Shown here: positions 25,736 to 33,846 of the stretch, piece by piece
How positions within the stretch are numbered: the first letter of the stretch is position 1
Layout of the letters: each line of letters opens with the position of its first letter
Source of the DNA: Curtobacterium sp. MCBD17_013
GTDB lineage: Bacteria > Actinomycetota > Actinomycetes > Actinomycetales > Microbacteriaceae
DNA: 64,000 bases
Assembly: GCF_003234565.1 (NCBI RefSeq)
Contig: NZ_QKTU01000005.1
Coordinates: 1-64,000 of the forward strand
Reading direction: 5' to 3'
Translations under genes and position numbers: made by a program
The notes under the pieces: model-generated
Seen by the model: only the letters and a program-made list of their open reading frames with translations
Database searches by the model: none
What the model was told of the DNA's origin: nothing

Positions 25736-25999
25736 TTGGAGACGACAGCAGCTCCCTGGCGGATCGGGACGCCACGGCCGGTCGCGCGTTCCCGTGGCGG
25801 CCTCCGCGTCCTCGACGTGCGTGAGGACCTGAGCCGGGTGACCCGCGCGAACGGCGAGATCGTCGGGTACGTGGACCGCGTCGAGGTCGCGGGCGCTCCG
25901 GCGTACCGAGCGCGCCGATACGTCCCCGCCGAGCGTCGCTTCGTGGCGCTCCCCACGGTGTGGGACCCGGACGACGCCGTCGACTGCCTGCGCTGGTGA
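25736..25999 (+). CDS. small hypothetical protein, TTG start
   Basis: An 87-residue soluble protein beginning at a TTG that has GAGGAGG five bases upstream, a strong ribosome site. A TAGCGT hexamer at 25688-25693 could be its -10. The sequence VLDVREDLSRVTRANGEIVGYVDRVE followed by YRARRYVPAERRF suggests a small beta-rich fold of a kind found next to many actinobacterial genes. I cannot assign a function. Confidence 0.6.
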   Translation: METTAAPWRIGTPRPVARSRGGLRVLDVREDLSRVTRANGEIVGYVDRVEVAGAPAYRARRYVPAERRFVALPTVWDPDDAVDCLRW

Positions 26000-26072
26000 C
26001 ACCGATCGGACCCTCCGCGGGGCGGTTCTCCGCAATGGCCTGTCGCACGCCGACGGCGCCGTGAGCCATGGA

Positions 26073-26078
26073 TATGGT
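26073..26078 (+). promoter_or_regulatory. leaderless-type -10
   Basis: TATGGT ends 6 bases before the ATG at 26085 of the membrane-protein gene. Confidence 0.5.
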
Positions 26079-26084
26079 GCGCAC

Positions 26085-27398
26085 ATGCAATGGTGGAACA
26101 GCTTCATCGACTGGTCGGGTTCGGCCCATGGGTGGCGACTCATCTCGGGCGCGATCATCCCGTTCGTCGCGATCGTCGTCGCGGGGATCGTCGCGGCCCT
26201 CATCGGTCGCGGTGCCGCCAAGCGCGTCGTGGCGATGCAGGAGCGCGAAGCGAAGAACGCCGCCGTCGCCGGCGTCATCTCCGCCGCCCGCAAGGCCGCG
26301 ACCTGGGGTGCGCTGGGCCACGACGAGCGTTCCTACGCGGATCACCTGGCCGAGGACGCCGACATCCGGCTGCGGCTCCTGCCCGTGGTCGGTGCACCCG
26401 TGGCGGCGAACTGGGCGCAGCACGAGATCGCCGACATCAAGAAGCACTCGTCGACCTTCAGCTTCCAGGCCGAACAGTCGCTGTCCGAGTTCCGTGACCG
26501 CATGCTCGAGTGGCAGGCGCGGCCGTCCAGGGCACGCAAGCTGTTCCGCGCGGACCTGGAGCGCTGGAAGTTCGAGAGCCCGGACCCCGACGCCGACCTC
26601 GTCAAGCGCCAGCAGGAGTGGAACGCGGACCAGACCGAGGCGGTACGGGCGGGATCCGGTGCCGAGCGCGGTGCCACGACGACGCCCCTCCGCGCCGGGC
26701 GCTCGGACGCGGCGAGCACGACCGCGACGGGCACGACCGCGACGGGCACGACCGCGGCGAGCGGGACCGCCGACGCCGCCGGTGGGGTGACGGTCGGTTC
26801 GGGGACCGCTCCGCGTCCGGCGCCGATCGCACCGGTGCTCCCCCGTGTGGATCGCAGCCCCCTGCCCGACCGCGCCGCATCGGCAGCTCGCGGCACACTG
26901 ACCGACCGCAGTGCTTCGGCAGACAGCAGCGCCCCGGCGGACCGCGCCCCTTCGGCACGGCCGGTCGGGACGCCGGACCGCGAGGCGGGAGCCGATGGAT
27001 CGGCAGCGGTGACGCCGTCCGGCGCGGCAGTGTCCGGTACCGGCGGGACCGAGGCGGACCGGCAGACGGCCGTGGTGCCGGCAGTGGCCGTCGCACGACC
27101 GTCGACGTCGGAGCGTCCGGCGACCCAGTCCCCGGCTGCGGCCCCGGCCCCGGCCCCGGCTCAGGTCGTCCCGGTGAGCGCGGACGAGTCCGGCGAGCAC
27201 GGCCGACCGGCGGGCGAGCTGACGGACCCGAAGGTCGACGCGGCCGGGCCCGCGACCACGAACACGACGTCGATCCCGACCCGCATCGCGGACGCGCCGG
27301 TCGAGCCGGCCGATCCCGACGAAACAGACGAGGCGCCGTACGGTTCACCGGTCAGCGCGGCGGAACTCCGGCGCCGGGCCGACCAGGACGACGACTGA
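26085..27398 (+). CDS. membrane-anchored protein with disordered Ala/Thr/Pro-rich tail
   Basis: A 437-residue protein with one N-terminal membrane helix (LISGAIIPFVAIVVAGIVAALI), a conserved helical cytoplasmic region to about residue 190, including QAEQSLSEFRDRMLEWQ, and then 240 residues of low complexity. The tail contains short tandem repeats encoding TATGT and ADRxxSA-like units. The conserved N-terminal half resembles actinobacterial proteins of unknown function; the tail would be disordered. The start at 26085 is favoured by the TATGGT box 6 bases upstream. The role is unknown. Confidence 0.75.
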   Translation: MQWWNSFIDWSGSAHGWRLISGAIIPFVAIVVAGIVAALIGRGAAKRVVAMQEREAKNAAVAGVISAARKAATWGALGHDERSYADHLAEDADIRLRLLPVVGAPVAANWAQHEIADIKKHSSTFSFQAEQSLSEFRDRMLEWQARPSRARKLFRADLERWKFESPDPDADLVKRQQEWNADQTEAVRAGSGAERGATTTPLRAGRSDAASTTATGTTATGTTAASGTADAAGGVTVGSGTAPRPAPIAPVLPRVDRSPLPDRAASAARGTLTDRSASADSSAPADRAPSARPVGTPDREAGADGSAAVTPSGAAVSGTGGTEADRQTAVVPAVAVARPSTSERPATQSPAAAPAPAPAQVVPVSADESGEHGRPAGELTDPKVDAAGPATTNTTSIPTRIADAPVEPADPDETDEAPYGSPVSAAELRRRADQDDD

Positions 27399-27427
27399 TC
27401 GAGCGCCCGCTCAGACGGACCACATGG

Positions 27428-27456
27428 ACGGCCGCTCCCTCGACGGGGGCGGCCGT
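27428..27456 (+). terminator. terminator hairpin
   Basis: ACGGCCGC (27428-27435) pairs with GCGGCCGT (27449-27456), with further G-C pairs inside, followed by TCGTCG. It lies after the membrane-protein gene and before the convergent tRNA. Confidence 0.5.
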
Positions 27457-27465
27457 TCGTCGTCG

Positions 27466-27537
27466 CGCCCCCGGCAGGATTCGAACCCGCGACAGGATGG
27501 GTAGAAACCATCTGCTCTTCCACTGAGCTACGGAGGC
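27466..27537 (-). tRNA. tRNA-Arg (anticodon UCU)
   Basis: The minus strand folds as a tRNA. The acceptor stem GCCTCCG pairs with CGGGGGC (one G-U). The D arm is GCTC/GAGC. The anticodon stem GATGG/CCATC encloses loop TTTCTAC, giving anticodon TCT, which reads AGA. The T arm GCGGG/CCTGC surrounds TTCGAAT. The CCA end is not encoded, as is common in actinobacteria. Confidence 0.95.
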
Positions 27538-27602
27538 CTGCGAGCGATTGTACGGCGTGGCCGTGGACGGCGACGGGCGCGTGCCGGGACGGCGGGGACG
27601 CG

Positions 27603-27866
27603 TCAGGGCAGCGCGCGGGCGAGCGCCGTCAGCAGCTGGTCCGGTCGTGGGACCCCTGCGGCACGGAACACCTCGTCACCGTCCGCCCCGCTGATGACGA
27701 TGGTCGGCGTGGAGCGGATGCCGAGCGCCTCGACCCGGTCCGGGTGCGCCGCGACGTCGAGCTCCCGCACCTCGAGCGCGGGGACGAGCCGCTGTGCCTC
27801 ACCGACGACCCGTCGTGCCGCGGCGCAGGGGGCGCAGAACGCGGACGTGTACAGGTCGAGGTGCAT
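27603..27866 (-). CDS. small thioredoxin/glutaredoxin-like protein
   Basis: An 87-residue thioredoxin-fold protein with CxxC in SAFCAPCAAARR (residues 11-14) and the cis-Pro in RSTPTIVIS. It is too short for classical thioredoxin and is closest to the mini-thioredoxin/DUF836-like or glutaredoxin-type proteins of actinobacteria. It would exchange disulfides in the cytoplasm. It lies 55 bases downstream of the next hypothetical gene on the same strand, so they may be cotranscribed. Confidence 0.8.
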   Translation of the reverse strand: MHLDLYTSAFCAPCAAARRVVGEAQRLVPALEVRELDVAAHPDRVEALGIRSTPTIVISGADGDEVFRAAGVPRPDQLLTALARALP

Positions 27867-27921
27867 GCCGGGCCGAACGCGATCCGGCCGGCCGCCATTC
27901 CCGGAGGCCGGCCGACGCGGG

Positions 27922-28212
27922 TCAGGGGCGGTCGAACTCGCCGGTGCGGTCGCCCCGGTTCTCGAGTGCGTCGACGGGGTCCGAGTGCTCGGCGTCCCAG
28001 CGGTAGTCGACGTGCACCTGGTCGACGACCTGCTTGGCGTTCTCGGCCTTGTAGGTGAACGCGGTCTCGAGTCCGTCGACGATCGCGAACGCCGTCACCT
28101 CGTCGTCCCACGTGTCGCTCGTCGCGGTGCGGGTGTCCGTCGTGCCGTTGAAGGGGCCGTCGTGGTAGATGGCGGTGTACTCGTCGCCCTCGTGGATGGT
28201 GATGTCGCTCAT
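27922..28212 (-). CDS. small hypothetical protein
   Basis: A 96-residue acidic protein (MSDITIHEGDEYTAIYHDG...), probably beta-rich, with no signal or membrane segment. AGAAGGGA precedes the ATG closely. I do not recognise it. It is divergent from the MarR-MFS pair and upstream of the thioredoxin-like gene. Confidence 0.6.
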   Translation of the reverse strand: MSDITIHEGDEYTAIYHDGPFNGTTDTRTATSDTWDDEVTAFAIVDGLETAFTYKAENAKQVVDQVHVDYRWDAEHSDPVDALENRGDRTGEFDRP

Positions 28213-28286
28213 TCGTCCCTTCTACCAGTCGGGGCATCGAGCGGCCCGCGCATCGGGCACCACGAGGACGGTCGGGAGGACGGCTC

Positions 28287-28318
28287 TTGTCCGGTACATA
28301 GCTCGGCTATACAATTGT
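28287..28318 (+). promoter_or_regulatory. marR-MFS promoter with overlapping palindromes
   Basis: TTGTCC (28287-28292) and TACAAT (28310-28315) are 17 bases apart, and the ATG follows 7 bases later. Between them lies the palindrome ATAGC-TCG-GCTAT (28298-28310), and ACAATTGT (28311-28318) overlaps the -10. Self-repression by the MarR protein is likely. Confidence 0.65.
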
Positions 28319-28322
28319 CGGC

Positions 28323-28754
28323 ATGGACGATCGCGAGGCCACCATCGAGACGCTCCTCGTGTCCGTGAATCGACTGATCCGTCGCGCCGCCCGCGCCAGC
28401 GGCAACACGACCTCGTCGGCCGTGTGGCGGACCCTCGGCATCCTCGACAGCGACGGCACGATGCGCCTCGGCGAGCTCGCCGCGGTCAGCCGGGTCAGCC
28501 AGCCGACGATGACCAAGCTCGTCGCGGGCATGGTCACGGACGGCCTCGCGAGCCGGACCACCGACCCGGAGGACTCCCGGGCCGGCCTCATCACGATCAC
28601 CGACGCCGGCCACCAGGCCATCCGGGACTGGCGCGCCACCCTCGCGCGCGAGGTCGGTCCGCTCTTCGCGGACCTCGACCCCGACGAGTGGGACACCCTG
28701 CACCGAGCAGCGACCCTCGTCACGGCGAGGGTCAGGACGGAGACACCCGCGTGA
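28323..28754 (+). CDS. MarR-family transcriptional regulator
   Basis: A 143-residue winged-helix repressor. The helix-turn-helix reads LGELAAVSRVSQPTMTKLVAGM and the wing GLASRTTDPEDSRAGLITIT has the conserved DxRA-type Arg/Asp pair. It overlaps the MFS gene by GTGA, so it almost certainly controls that efflux pump and itself through the palindromes at its own promoter. The inducer is unknown. The start is fixed by the promoter box 7 bases upstream. Confidence 0.92.
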   Translation: MDDREATIETLLVSVNRLIRRAARASGNTTSSAVWRTLGILDSDGTMRLGELAAVSRVSQPTMTKLVAGMVTDGLASRTTDPEDSRAGLITITDAGHQAIRDWRATLAREVGPLFADLDPDEWDTLHRAATLVTARVRTETPA

Positions 28755-30031
28755 CGGACCACGCAGCACCGACCGCCACCGGCCACGGCCCCACCGGCCA
28801 CGGCAGCAGCAGCAGCAGCAGCAGCATCCTCAAGCAGTCCTCGGCGGTCTGGGCGATCGCCTTCGCCTGCGTCGTGGCGTTCATGGGCATCGGGCTCGTG
28901 GACCCGATCCTCCCGGCGATCGCGCAGTCCCTCAAGGCCACGCCGACGCAGACCGAGCTCCTGTTCACGAGTTACCTCGCAGTGACGGGCGTCGCGATGT
29001 TCTTCACGAGCTGGGTCTCGAGCCGGATCGGCGCGAAAAAGACGCTCATGATCGGGCTCGCGCTCATCGTGCTGTTCTCGGTGCTCGCCGCCACGTCGGG
29101 CAGCGTCTGGCACATCATCGACTTCCGCGCCGGGTGGGGGCTCGGCAACGCGCTCTTCATCTCGACCGCGCTCGCCACGATCGTCGGTGCGGCGTCGGGC
29201 GGGACGGCCTCGGCGATCATCCTGTACGAGGCGGCGCTCGGGCTCGGCATCGCGATCGGTCCGCTGGTCGGCGGGCTCCTCGGGTCGATCAGCTGGCGCG
29301 GGCCGTTCTTCGGCGTGACGACGCTCATGGCGATCGCGTTCGTGGCGATCCTCGTGTTCCTCCGGGGCAACGGGGTGGAGAAGCCGTCGCCCACCCCGCT
29401 GTCCGCCCCGTTCCGCGCGCTCGGCCGTCCGGCGCTGGCCGCCCTCGCCGCGACCGCGCTGTTCTACAACATCGGCTTCTTCGTGCTCCTCGCCTACACG
29501 CCGTACCCGCTCGGCTTCGACGCGCTCGGCATCGGGTTCACCTTCTTCGGTTGGGGTGTCGGCCTCGCGGTCACCTCGGTGTGGGTCGCGCCGATGCTGA
29601 CGGCCCGGCTCCGGCGCACGTCGGTGCTCCGGCTCGCGCTGCCGCTGCTGGCGCTCGACCTGTTCGCGGCGGCGGTCGTGGTGCACAGCCAGGTCGGCCT
29701 GGTGATCTGCGTGGTGATCGGCGGTCTCGTGCTCGGCGTGCTCAACACCGTCCTCACCGAGAGCGTCATGGAGGCCACGGACCTGCCCCGTGCCGTTGCG
29801 TCGAGCGCCTACTCGGCCGTCCGGTTCATCGGCGGCGCGGTGGCCCCGCCGGTCGCGACGCTGCTCGCGGACGCGATCGCCCCGAGTGCCGCGTACGTCT
29901 TCGCCGGCGCGTCCGTCACGGTCGCCTTCGTCGTGACGCTCGTCGCGGCGCGCGCACTCCGCCGCGTCGACGACGGACCCGAGCCCCAGCGCATCGAGGC
30001 GGAGGCCGTCAGCGCCGGCGAGGTGAGCTGA
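28751..30031 (+). CDS. MFS drug efflux transporter
   Basis: A 426-residue major facilitator protein with about 12 membrane helices. The N-terminal soluble tail contains seven consecutive serines encoded by a pure AGC run at 28805-28825. Helix 1 contains [16 protein letters not shown], typical of the drug:H+ antiporter group (DHA), and a motif-A-like loop [13 protein letters not shown] follows helix 2. Export of a toxic compound regulated by the adjacent MarR is the likely job; the substrate is not predictable. Confidence 0.9.
   Translation: MTDHAAPTATGHGPTGHGSSSSSSSILKQSSAVWAIAFACVVAFMGIGLVDPILPAIAQSLKATPTQTELLFTSYLAVTGVAMFFTSWVSSRIGAKKTLMIGLALIVLFSVLAATSGSVWHIIDFRAGWGLGNALFISTALATIVGAASGGTASAIILYEAALGLGIAIGPLVGGLLGSISWRGPFFGVTTLMAIAFVAILVFLRGNGVEKPSPTPLSAPFRALGRPALAALAATALFYNIGFFVLLAYTPYPLGFDALGIGFTFFGWGVGLAVTSVWVAPMLTARLRRTSVLRLALPLLALDLFAAAVVVHSQVGLVICVVIGGLVLGVLNTVLTESVMEATDLPRAVASSAYSAVRFIGGAVAPPVATLLADAIAPSAAYVFAGASVTVAFVVTLVAARALRRVDDGPEPQRIEAEAVSAGEVS
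28805..28825 (+). repeat. AGC trinucleotide run, seven units
   Basis: Seven AGC codons encode Ser7 in the cytoplasmic N-terminus of the MFS protein. Slippage here would change tail length without changing frame. Confidence 0.8.
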
Positions 30032-30051
30032 CCACCGGACGTCCGCCGCGC

Positions 30052-30083
30052 GCCTCCCGACCGCACGCGACCGGTCGGGAGGC
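30052..30083 (+). terminator. terminator hairpin after the MFS gene
   Basis: GCCTCCCGACC pairs perfectly with GGTCGGGAGGC over a 10-base loop, 20 bases after the MFS stop. Confidence 0.65.
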
Positions 30084-30118
30084 CCGACCCCACCCCCAGG
30101 ACCGTCACCGGACCGGCA

Positions 30119-30124
30119 TAGGAT
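30119..30124 (+). promoter_or_regulatory. leaderless-type -10 of orn
   Basis: TAGGAT ends 7 bases before the orn ATG. Confidence 0.5.
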
Positions 30125-30131
30125 CGAGCAC

Positions 30132-30767
30132 ATGTCCACGTCACACGACCGCCTCGTCTGGATCGACTGCGAGATGACGGGGCTCGACCTCGACGCCGAC
30201 GAACTCGTCGAGGTCGCGGTCGTCGTCACGGACTTCGACCTCGAGCCGGTCCACCCGGGCTTCGACATCGTCATCAAGCCGAACCAGTCGGCACTCGACA
30301 ACATGAACGACTTCGTGCGGAACATGCACACGACCTCGGGCCTCATCGACGAGATCCCGAACGGCGTGAGCCTGGCCGACGCGGAGTACCAGGTGCTCGA
30401 GTACATCCTGCGGCACGTCCCCGCCGAGGGCTCGGCACCGCTGGCGGGCAACACGATCGGCACCGACCGGTCGTTCCTCGCGCGGTACATGCCCCGGGTC
30501 GACAACCACCTGCACTACCGCAGCGTCGACGTGTCGAGCATCAAGGAACTCTGCCGCCGCTGGTTCCCGCGCGTGTACTTCAACGCACCGGAGAAGCACG
30601 GCGGCCACCGCGCCCTCGCCGACATCCTCGAGTCGATCCGGGAGCTCGAGTACTACCGGCGCGCGGGGTTCGTCGCCGAGCCGGGGCCGGCCACCGAGGA
30701 CGTGCGCGGGATCGCGGAGCAGGTCGTCGACAAGTGGGAGTCCCGGCTGGCCGCACCGCAGGCCTGA
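30132..30767 (+). CDS. orn: oligoribonuclease
   Basis: A 211-residue DEDDh 3'-5' exonuclease that degrades short RNAs (including pGpG) to mononucleotides. The acidic motif DCEMTGLD lies near residues 12-19, the second Asp in [11 protein letters not shown], and HRALADI carries the His and last Asp. Length and the tail [16 protein letters not shown] are normal. It stands alone with its own leaderless-type promoter. Confidence 0.96.
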   Translation: MSTSHDRLVWIDCEMTGLDLDADELVEVAVVVTDFDLEPVHPGFDIVIKPNQSALDNMNDFVRNMHTTSGLIDEIPNGVSLADAEYQVLEYILRHVPAEGSAPLAGNTIGTDRSFLARYMPRVDNHLHYRSVDVSSIKELCRRWFPRVYFNAPEKHGGHRALADILESIRELEYYRRAGFVAEPGPATEDVRGIAEQVVDKWESRLAAPQA

Positions 30768-30853
30768 CCGGCAGCGCGGCGCCGGACTGTCCGCTCGACG
30801 CGGACGCCCCGGACTGGGGTCACCAAACCCCGAGCCGGGCCGCCTCGAACACA

Positions 30854-30859
30854 TAGCGT
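30854..30859 (+). promoter_or_regulatory. -10 of the KAS III-like gene
   Basis: TAGCGT ends 10 bases before the ATG at 30870. Upstream at 30816-30831, GGGGT and ACCCC form a small inverted repeat with a 6-base spacer that could be an operator or the end of the orn transcript. Confidence 0.4.
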
Positions 30860-30869
30860 GTCCAGCACC

Positions 30870-31934
30870 ATGCGCAGCGCGACCACCACCACGGCCTCCC
30901 GCATCATCAGCGTCGGGGGCGTCCGCGGGGACCTCGTCGTCCCGAACGACGACCTCGTCGGTTCCATCGACTCGTCCGACGAGTGGATCCGCCGCCGCAC
31001 GGGGATCGTCACGCGTCGACACGCGCGCAAGGAGGTCCTGGTCGAGGACCTCGCCGAGCAGGCCGGGCGCAGTGCGATCGATGCCGCCGGGATCGACCCC
31101 GAGCAGGTCGACGTCGTCATCGTCGCGAGCATCTCGTGGATGCAGACCACGCCCGCGATGGCGCCCCTCGTGGCGCATCGGCTCGGCACCGGACCCGGCA
31201 CCGCCGCGTTCGACGCCAACGCCGCCTGTGCGGGCTACTGCTACGGGATCGGCCAAGCGGATGCGATGATCCGCTCGGGGCTCGCCCGGCACGTCCTGGT
31301 GATCGGTGCCGAGAAGATCTCCGACTTCATCGAACCGACCGACCGCACGATGTCGTTCATCATGGGTGACGGCTCGGGTGCCGCACTCGTCGGACCGAGC
31401 GACACCCCCGGCATCGGCCCGACCGTGTGGGGGTCGGACGGCCGCCTCAACGGCGCGATCGGGCTGACGCACTCGTGGCTCGACTTCAAGTACGCCGCCG
31501 ACGACGAGCGCGTGCCGTGGCCGACCGCGCGCCAGGACGGGCCGAGCGTGTACCGGTGGACGCAGACGGCGCTGCCGGAGCTCGCGCTCAAGGCGATCGC
31601 GGACGCGGGCCTGACCCCGAAGGACATCGAGGTCTTCGTGCCACACCAGGCGAACCTCCGGATCGTCGAGGGACTGCACGACCGGCTCGGACTCGCCGAC
31701 GACGTCATCGTCGCGCGCGATATCGTCGACACGGGCAACACGTCGTCCGCGTCGGTGCCGCTCGCGACCGAGCGGCTGCTGCGCGAGGGACTCGCGCAGC
31801 CGGGCCAGATCGCCCTGCAGTTCGGGTTCGGCGCCGGGCTGGCGTACGCCGCGCAGGTCGTGCGGCTGCCCGAGCACGTGGGCGTCGCCGGACCCGGCGC
31901 GCCCGTCCCGGTCGCGGAACCGGTCGCCGTGTGA
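30870..31934 (+). CDS. 3-oxoacyl-ACP synthase III family protein
   Basis: A 354-residue thiolase-fold condensing enzyme with the full KAS III triad: Cys120 in ANAACAGYCYG, His in FVPHQANLRI and Asn in DTGNTSSAS. It joins an acyl-CoA starter to malonyl-ACP or a related acceptor. No ACP or fabD gene is next to it, so it is probably a paralog rather than the housekeeping FabH. I start at ATG 30870; a GTG at 30858 lies inside the -10. The last 25 residues (Pro/Val-rich) are an unusual tail. It is cotranscribed with the hydratase gene. Confidence 0.9.
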   Translation: MRSATTTTASRIISVGGVRGDLVVPNDDLVGSIDSSDEWIRRRTGIVTRRHARKEVLVEDLAEQAGRSAIDAAGIDPEQVDVVIVASISWMQTTPAMAPLVAHRLGTGPGTAAFDANAACAGYCYGIGQADAMIRSGLARHVLVIGAEKISDFIEPTDRTMSFIMGDGSGAALVGPSDTPGIGPTVWGSDGRLNGAIGLTHSWLDFKYAADDERVPWPTARQDGPSVYRWTQTALPELALKAIADAGLTPKDIEVFVPHQANLRIVEGLHDRLGLADDVIVARDIVDTGNTSSASVPLATERLLREGLAQPGQIALQFGFGAGLAYAAQVVRLPEHVGVAGPGAPVPVAEPVAV

Positions 31935-31981
31935 GTCCCTGGACGTCGGCGGGCGCCGCGCCCGCCGAACCGAGGAGCACC

Positions 31982-32785
31982 GTGACCCCCGACCAGCCCA
32001 CCGTCGTCGTGACCCGCCCCGCGCCGGGCGTCGTCCTGGCGACGCTGTCCCGCCCGGAGCGGCTCAACGCGATCACGGTCGGGATGTTCGCCGAGCTCGA
32101 GGAGCTCGCCGCGTCGCTCGCCCGCGACGAGCACGTCCGCGTGCTCGTGCTCACGGGCGCCGGCCGGGGGTTCTCGTCCGGCTACGACCTCGACGAGGCG
32201 AAGGAGCTCCCGCAGCTCACCGCCATGGGGATGCTCGCCCGCCAGGAGGCCGCGGCGCGCGCGCTCGTCGGCCTCCGGTCCCTGCCGATCCCCGTCGTCG
32301 CGGCGGTGAACGGTCCGGCCGCCGGTGGCGGGTTCTCGCTGGCCCTCGCGGCGGACATCCGACTCGCCTCCCCCACGGCCACCTTCGTCGCGTCGTTCGT
32401 CCGGATCGGCCTGTCCGCCGGTGATCTCGGGTTGTCCTGGCTCCTCCCACGCGTGATCGGGTCGGGCCGCGCCGCCGAGATCACGTTGACCGGTCGCGCG
32501 GTCGACGCCGCCGAGGCGGAGCGGATCGGACTCGTGTCCCGCGTCGTCCCGGCGGAGTCCCTGCTCGAGGAGGCGCTGGCCACCGCGGCCGCGATCGTGG
32601 GGAACTCGCCGTCGGGCGTCCGGTTCTCGAAGCGAGCGCTGCAGCACAACCTCGAGATCGGGTCGTACGCCGCGGCGGTCGAGTACGAGAGCCGAGGACA
32701 GGCGCTGCTGTCCCGGACCGCGGACATGGCCGAGGCGCTCGACGCCTTCCTGAACCGACGCCCGCCCGAGTTCACCGGGCAGTGA
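31982..32785 (+). CDS. enoyl-CoA hydratase/isomerase family protein
   Basis: A 267-residue crotonase-fold protein. The oxyanion-hole segments are GRGFSSGYDLDE and NGPAAGGGFSLALAADIRLA. The position of the first catalytic Glu reads RIGLSAGDLGLSW; the second (Glu164 in rat hydratase) region shows Asp/Leu rather than a clear Glu, so isomerase or thioester hydrolysis cannot be excluded. GAGGAG precedes GTG 31982 closely; an earlier GTG at 31931 overlaps the upstream stop (GTGA) and is an alternative. It probably acts on the acyl chains handled by the neighbouring enzymes. Confidence 0.87.
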   Translation: MTPDQPTVVVTRPAPGVVLATLSRPERLNAITVGMFAELEELAASLARDEHVRVLVLTGAGRGFSSGYDLDEAKELPQLTAMGMLARQEAAARALVGLRSLPIPVVAAVNGPAAGGGFSLALAADIRLASPTATFVASFVRIGLSAGDLGLSWLLPRVIGSGRAAEITLTGRAVDAAEAERIGLVSRVVPAESLLEEALATAAAIVGNSPSGVRFSKRALQHNLEIGSYAAAVEYESRGQALLSRTADMAEALDAFLNRRPPEFTGQ

Positions 32786-32791
32786 CCGCCC

Positions 32792-33802
32792 CTACCGCTG
32801 GTCGGCCCCGGCCCCGGCGCCCTCCGCCTGCTGCGCCTTCGTCGCGGCCGCAGCGGCCTTGCCCCGAGCGCGGATCGCGGCCCAGTCGTCCGCGGTGAGG
32901 TGGGTGAGGTCCGAGAACGTCGACGGTCCGGCCAGCCGCTGCCCGCCGTCCATCGCGATCGTCTCGCCGGTCAGGTAGTCACACGCGTCGGACAGCAGGA
33001 ACATGACGAGGTTCGCGACCTCGTCGGGGCGCCCGAACCGGCCCGCGGGGACGCCACGCACGTCGGTGGCCCCGATGACGGAACTGTCCCCGGGGTCGAG
33101 GACGTCCCAGGCGAACTCCGTCGGCACCGGACCGGGCGCCACGGCGTTCAACCGGATCCCGTAGTGCGCCCACTCGACGGCGAGCGACATCGTCATCGCG
33201 TTCACGGCGGCCTTCGACATCGCCGACGGCACGACGTAGGCCGAACCGGTCTCGACCCACGTGGTCAGGAGGGACACGACGGCGCCGGGGAGGCCCTCGC
33301 GGATCCATCGGCGACCGACGGCGTGCGTGACGTGGAACGAGCCGTTGATCACCGTCGAGGTCACCGCGGCGAACGCGCGTGCGGACAGCGACTCGGTCGG
33401 GGCGATGAAGTTCGCGGCGGCGCCGTTGACGAGCCCGGTGAGGGGACGACCCCCGGCGTGCATCCGGTCGACCGCGGCGTCGACGGCCTCCGCGTCCCGC
33501 ACGTCGACCGAGTCGACGACGATCCGTGACGGGTCACCGAGCATCGCGATCTCGCTCGCGGCGGCGTCGAGCACGGCACGGCGGCGGCCCCAGAGCACGA
33601 CCTCGGCCCCGTGGGCGACGAGGGCGCCGGCGATCGCCTTGCCCAGGCCGGACCCGCCGCCGGTGACGAGGATCCGATCGCCCTCGAGGAGGGTCGGCGA
33701 GTAGGGATCGCGCCGCTCACCGTCCGCCGGTACACGTGCCAAGGTCCACCACCATTCCGGTCCACCTGGCAGCCGGTGTCGTTCGGGTCGACACCGTGTC
33801 AC
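32792..33802 (-). CDS. SDR-family oxidoreductase, peroxisomal dienoyl-CoA reductase-like
   Basis: An SDR of up to 336 residues. The cofactor motif is TGGGSGLG, followed by NGAAANF; after that the catalytic region has TTWVETGSAYVVPSAMSKAAV, in which the YxxxK Tyr appears shifted (AMSK), resembling 2,4-dienoyl-CoA reductases that lack the usual Tyr. That points to an acyl-CoA substrate. The C-terminus is Ala-rich. TAGCGT lies 11 bases before GTG 33802; a TTG at 33742 gives a more usual N-terminus (PYSPTLLEGDRILVTGG) and may be the true start. It converges on the hydratase gene with 6 bases between them. Confidence 0.85.
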   Translation of the reverse strand: MTRCRPERHRLPGGPEWWWTLARVPADGERRDPYSPTLLEGDRILVTGGGSGLGKAIAGALVAHGAEVVLWGRRRAVLDAAASEIAMLGDPSRIVVDSVDVRDAEAVDAAVDRMHAGGRPLTGLVNGAAANFIAPTESLSARAFAAVTSTVINGSFHVTHAVGRRWIREGLPGAVVSLLTTWVETGSAYVVPSAMSKAAVNAMTMSLAVEWAHYGIRLNAVAPGPVPTEFAWDVLDPGDSSVIGATDVRGVPAGRFGRPDEVANLVMFLLSDACDYLTGETIAMDGGQRLAGPSTFSDLTHLTADDWAAIRARGKAAAAATKAQQAEGAGAGADQR

Positions 33803-33846
33803 TGCCGTTCAGCACGCTACCAGGAGGGCGGTCCCCGCCCGTCCGG

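Noticed and set aside
28805..28825. Phase-variable switch at the AGC run
   Set aside because: Units are trinucleotides in frame, so slippage cannot turn the gene off; only tail length would vary.
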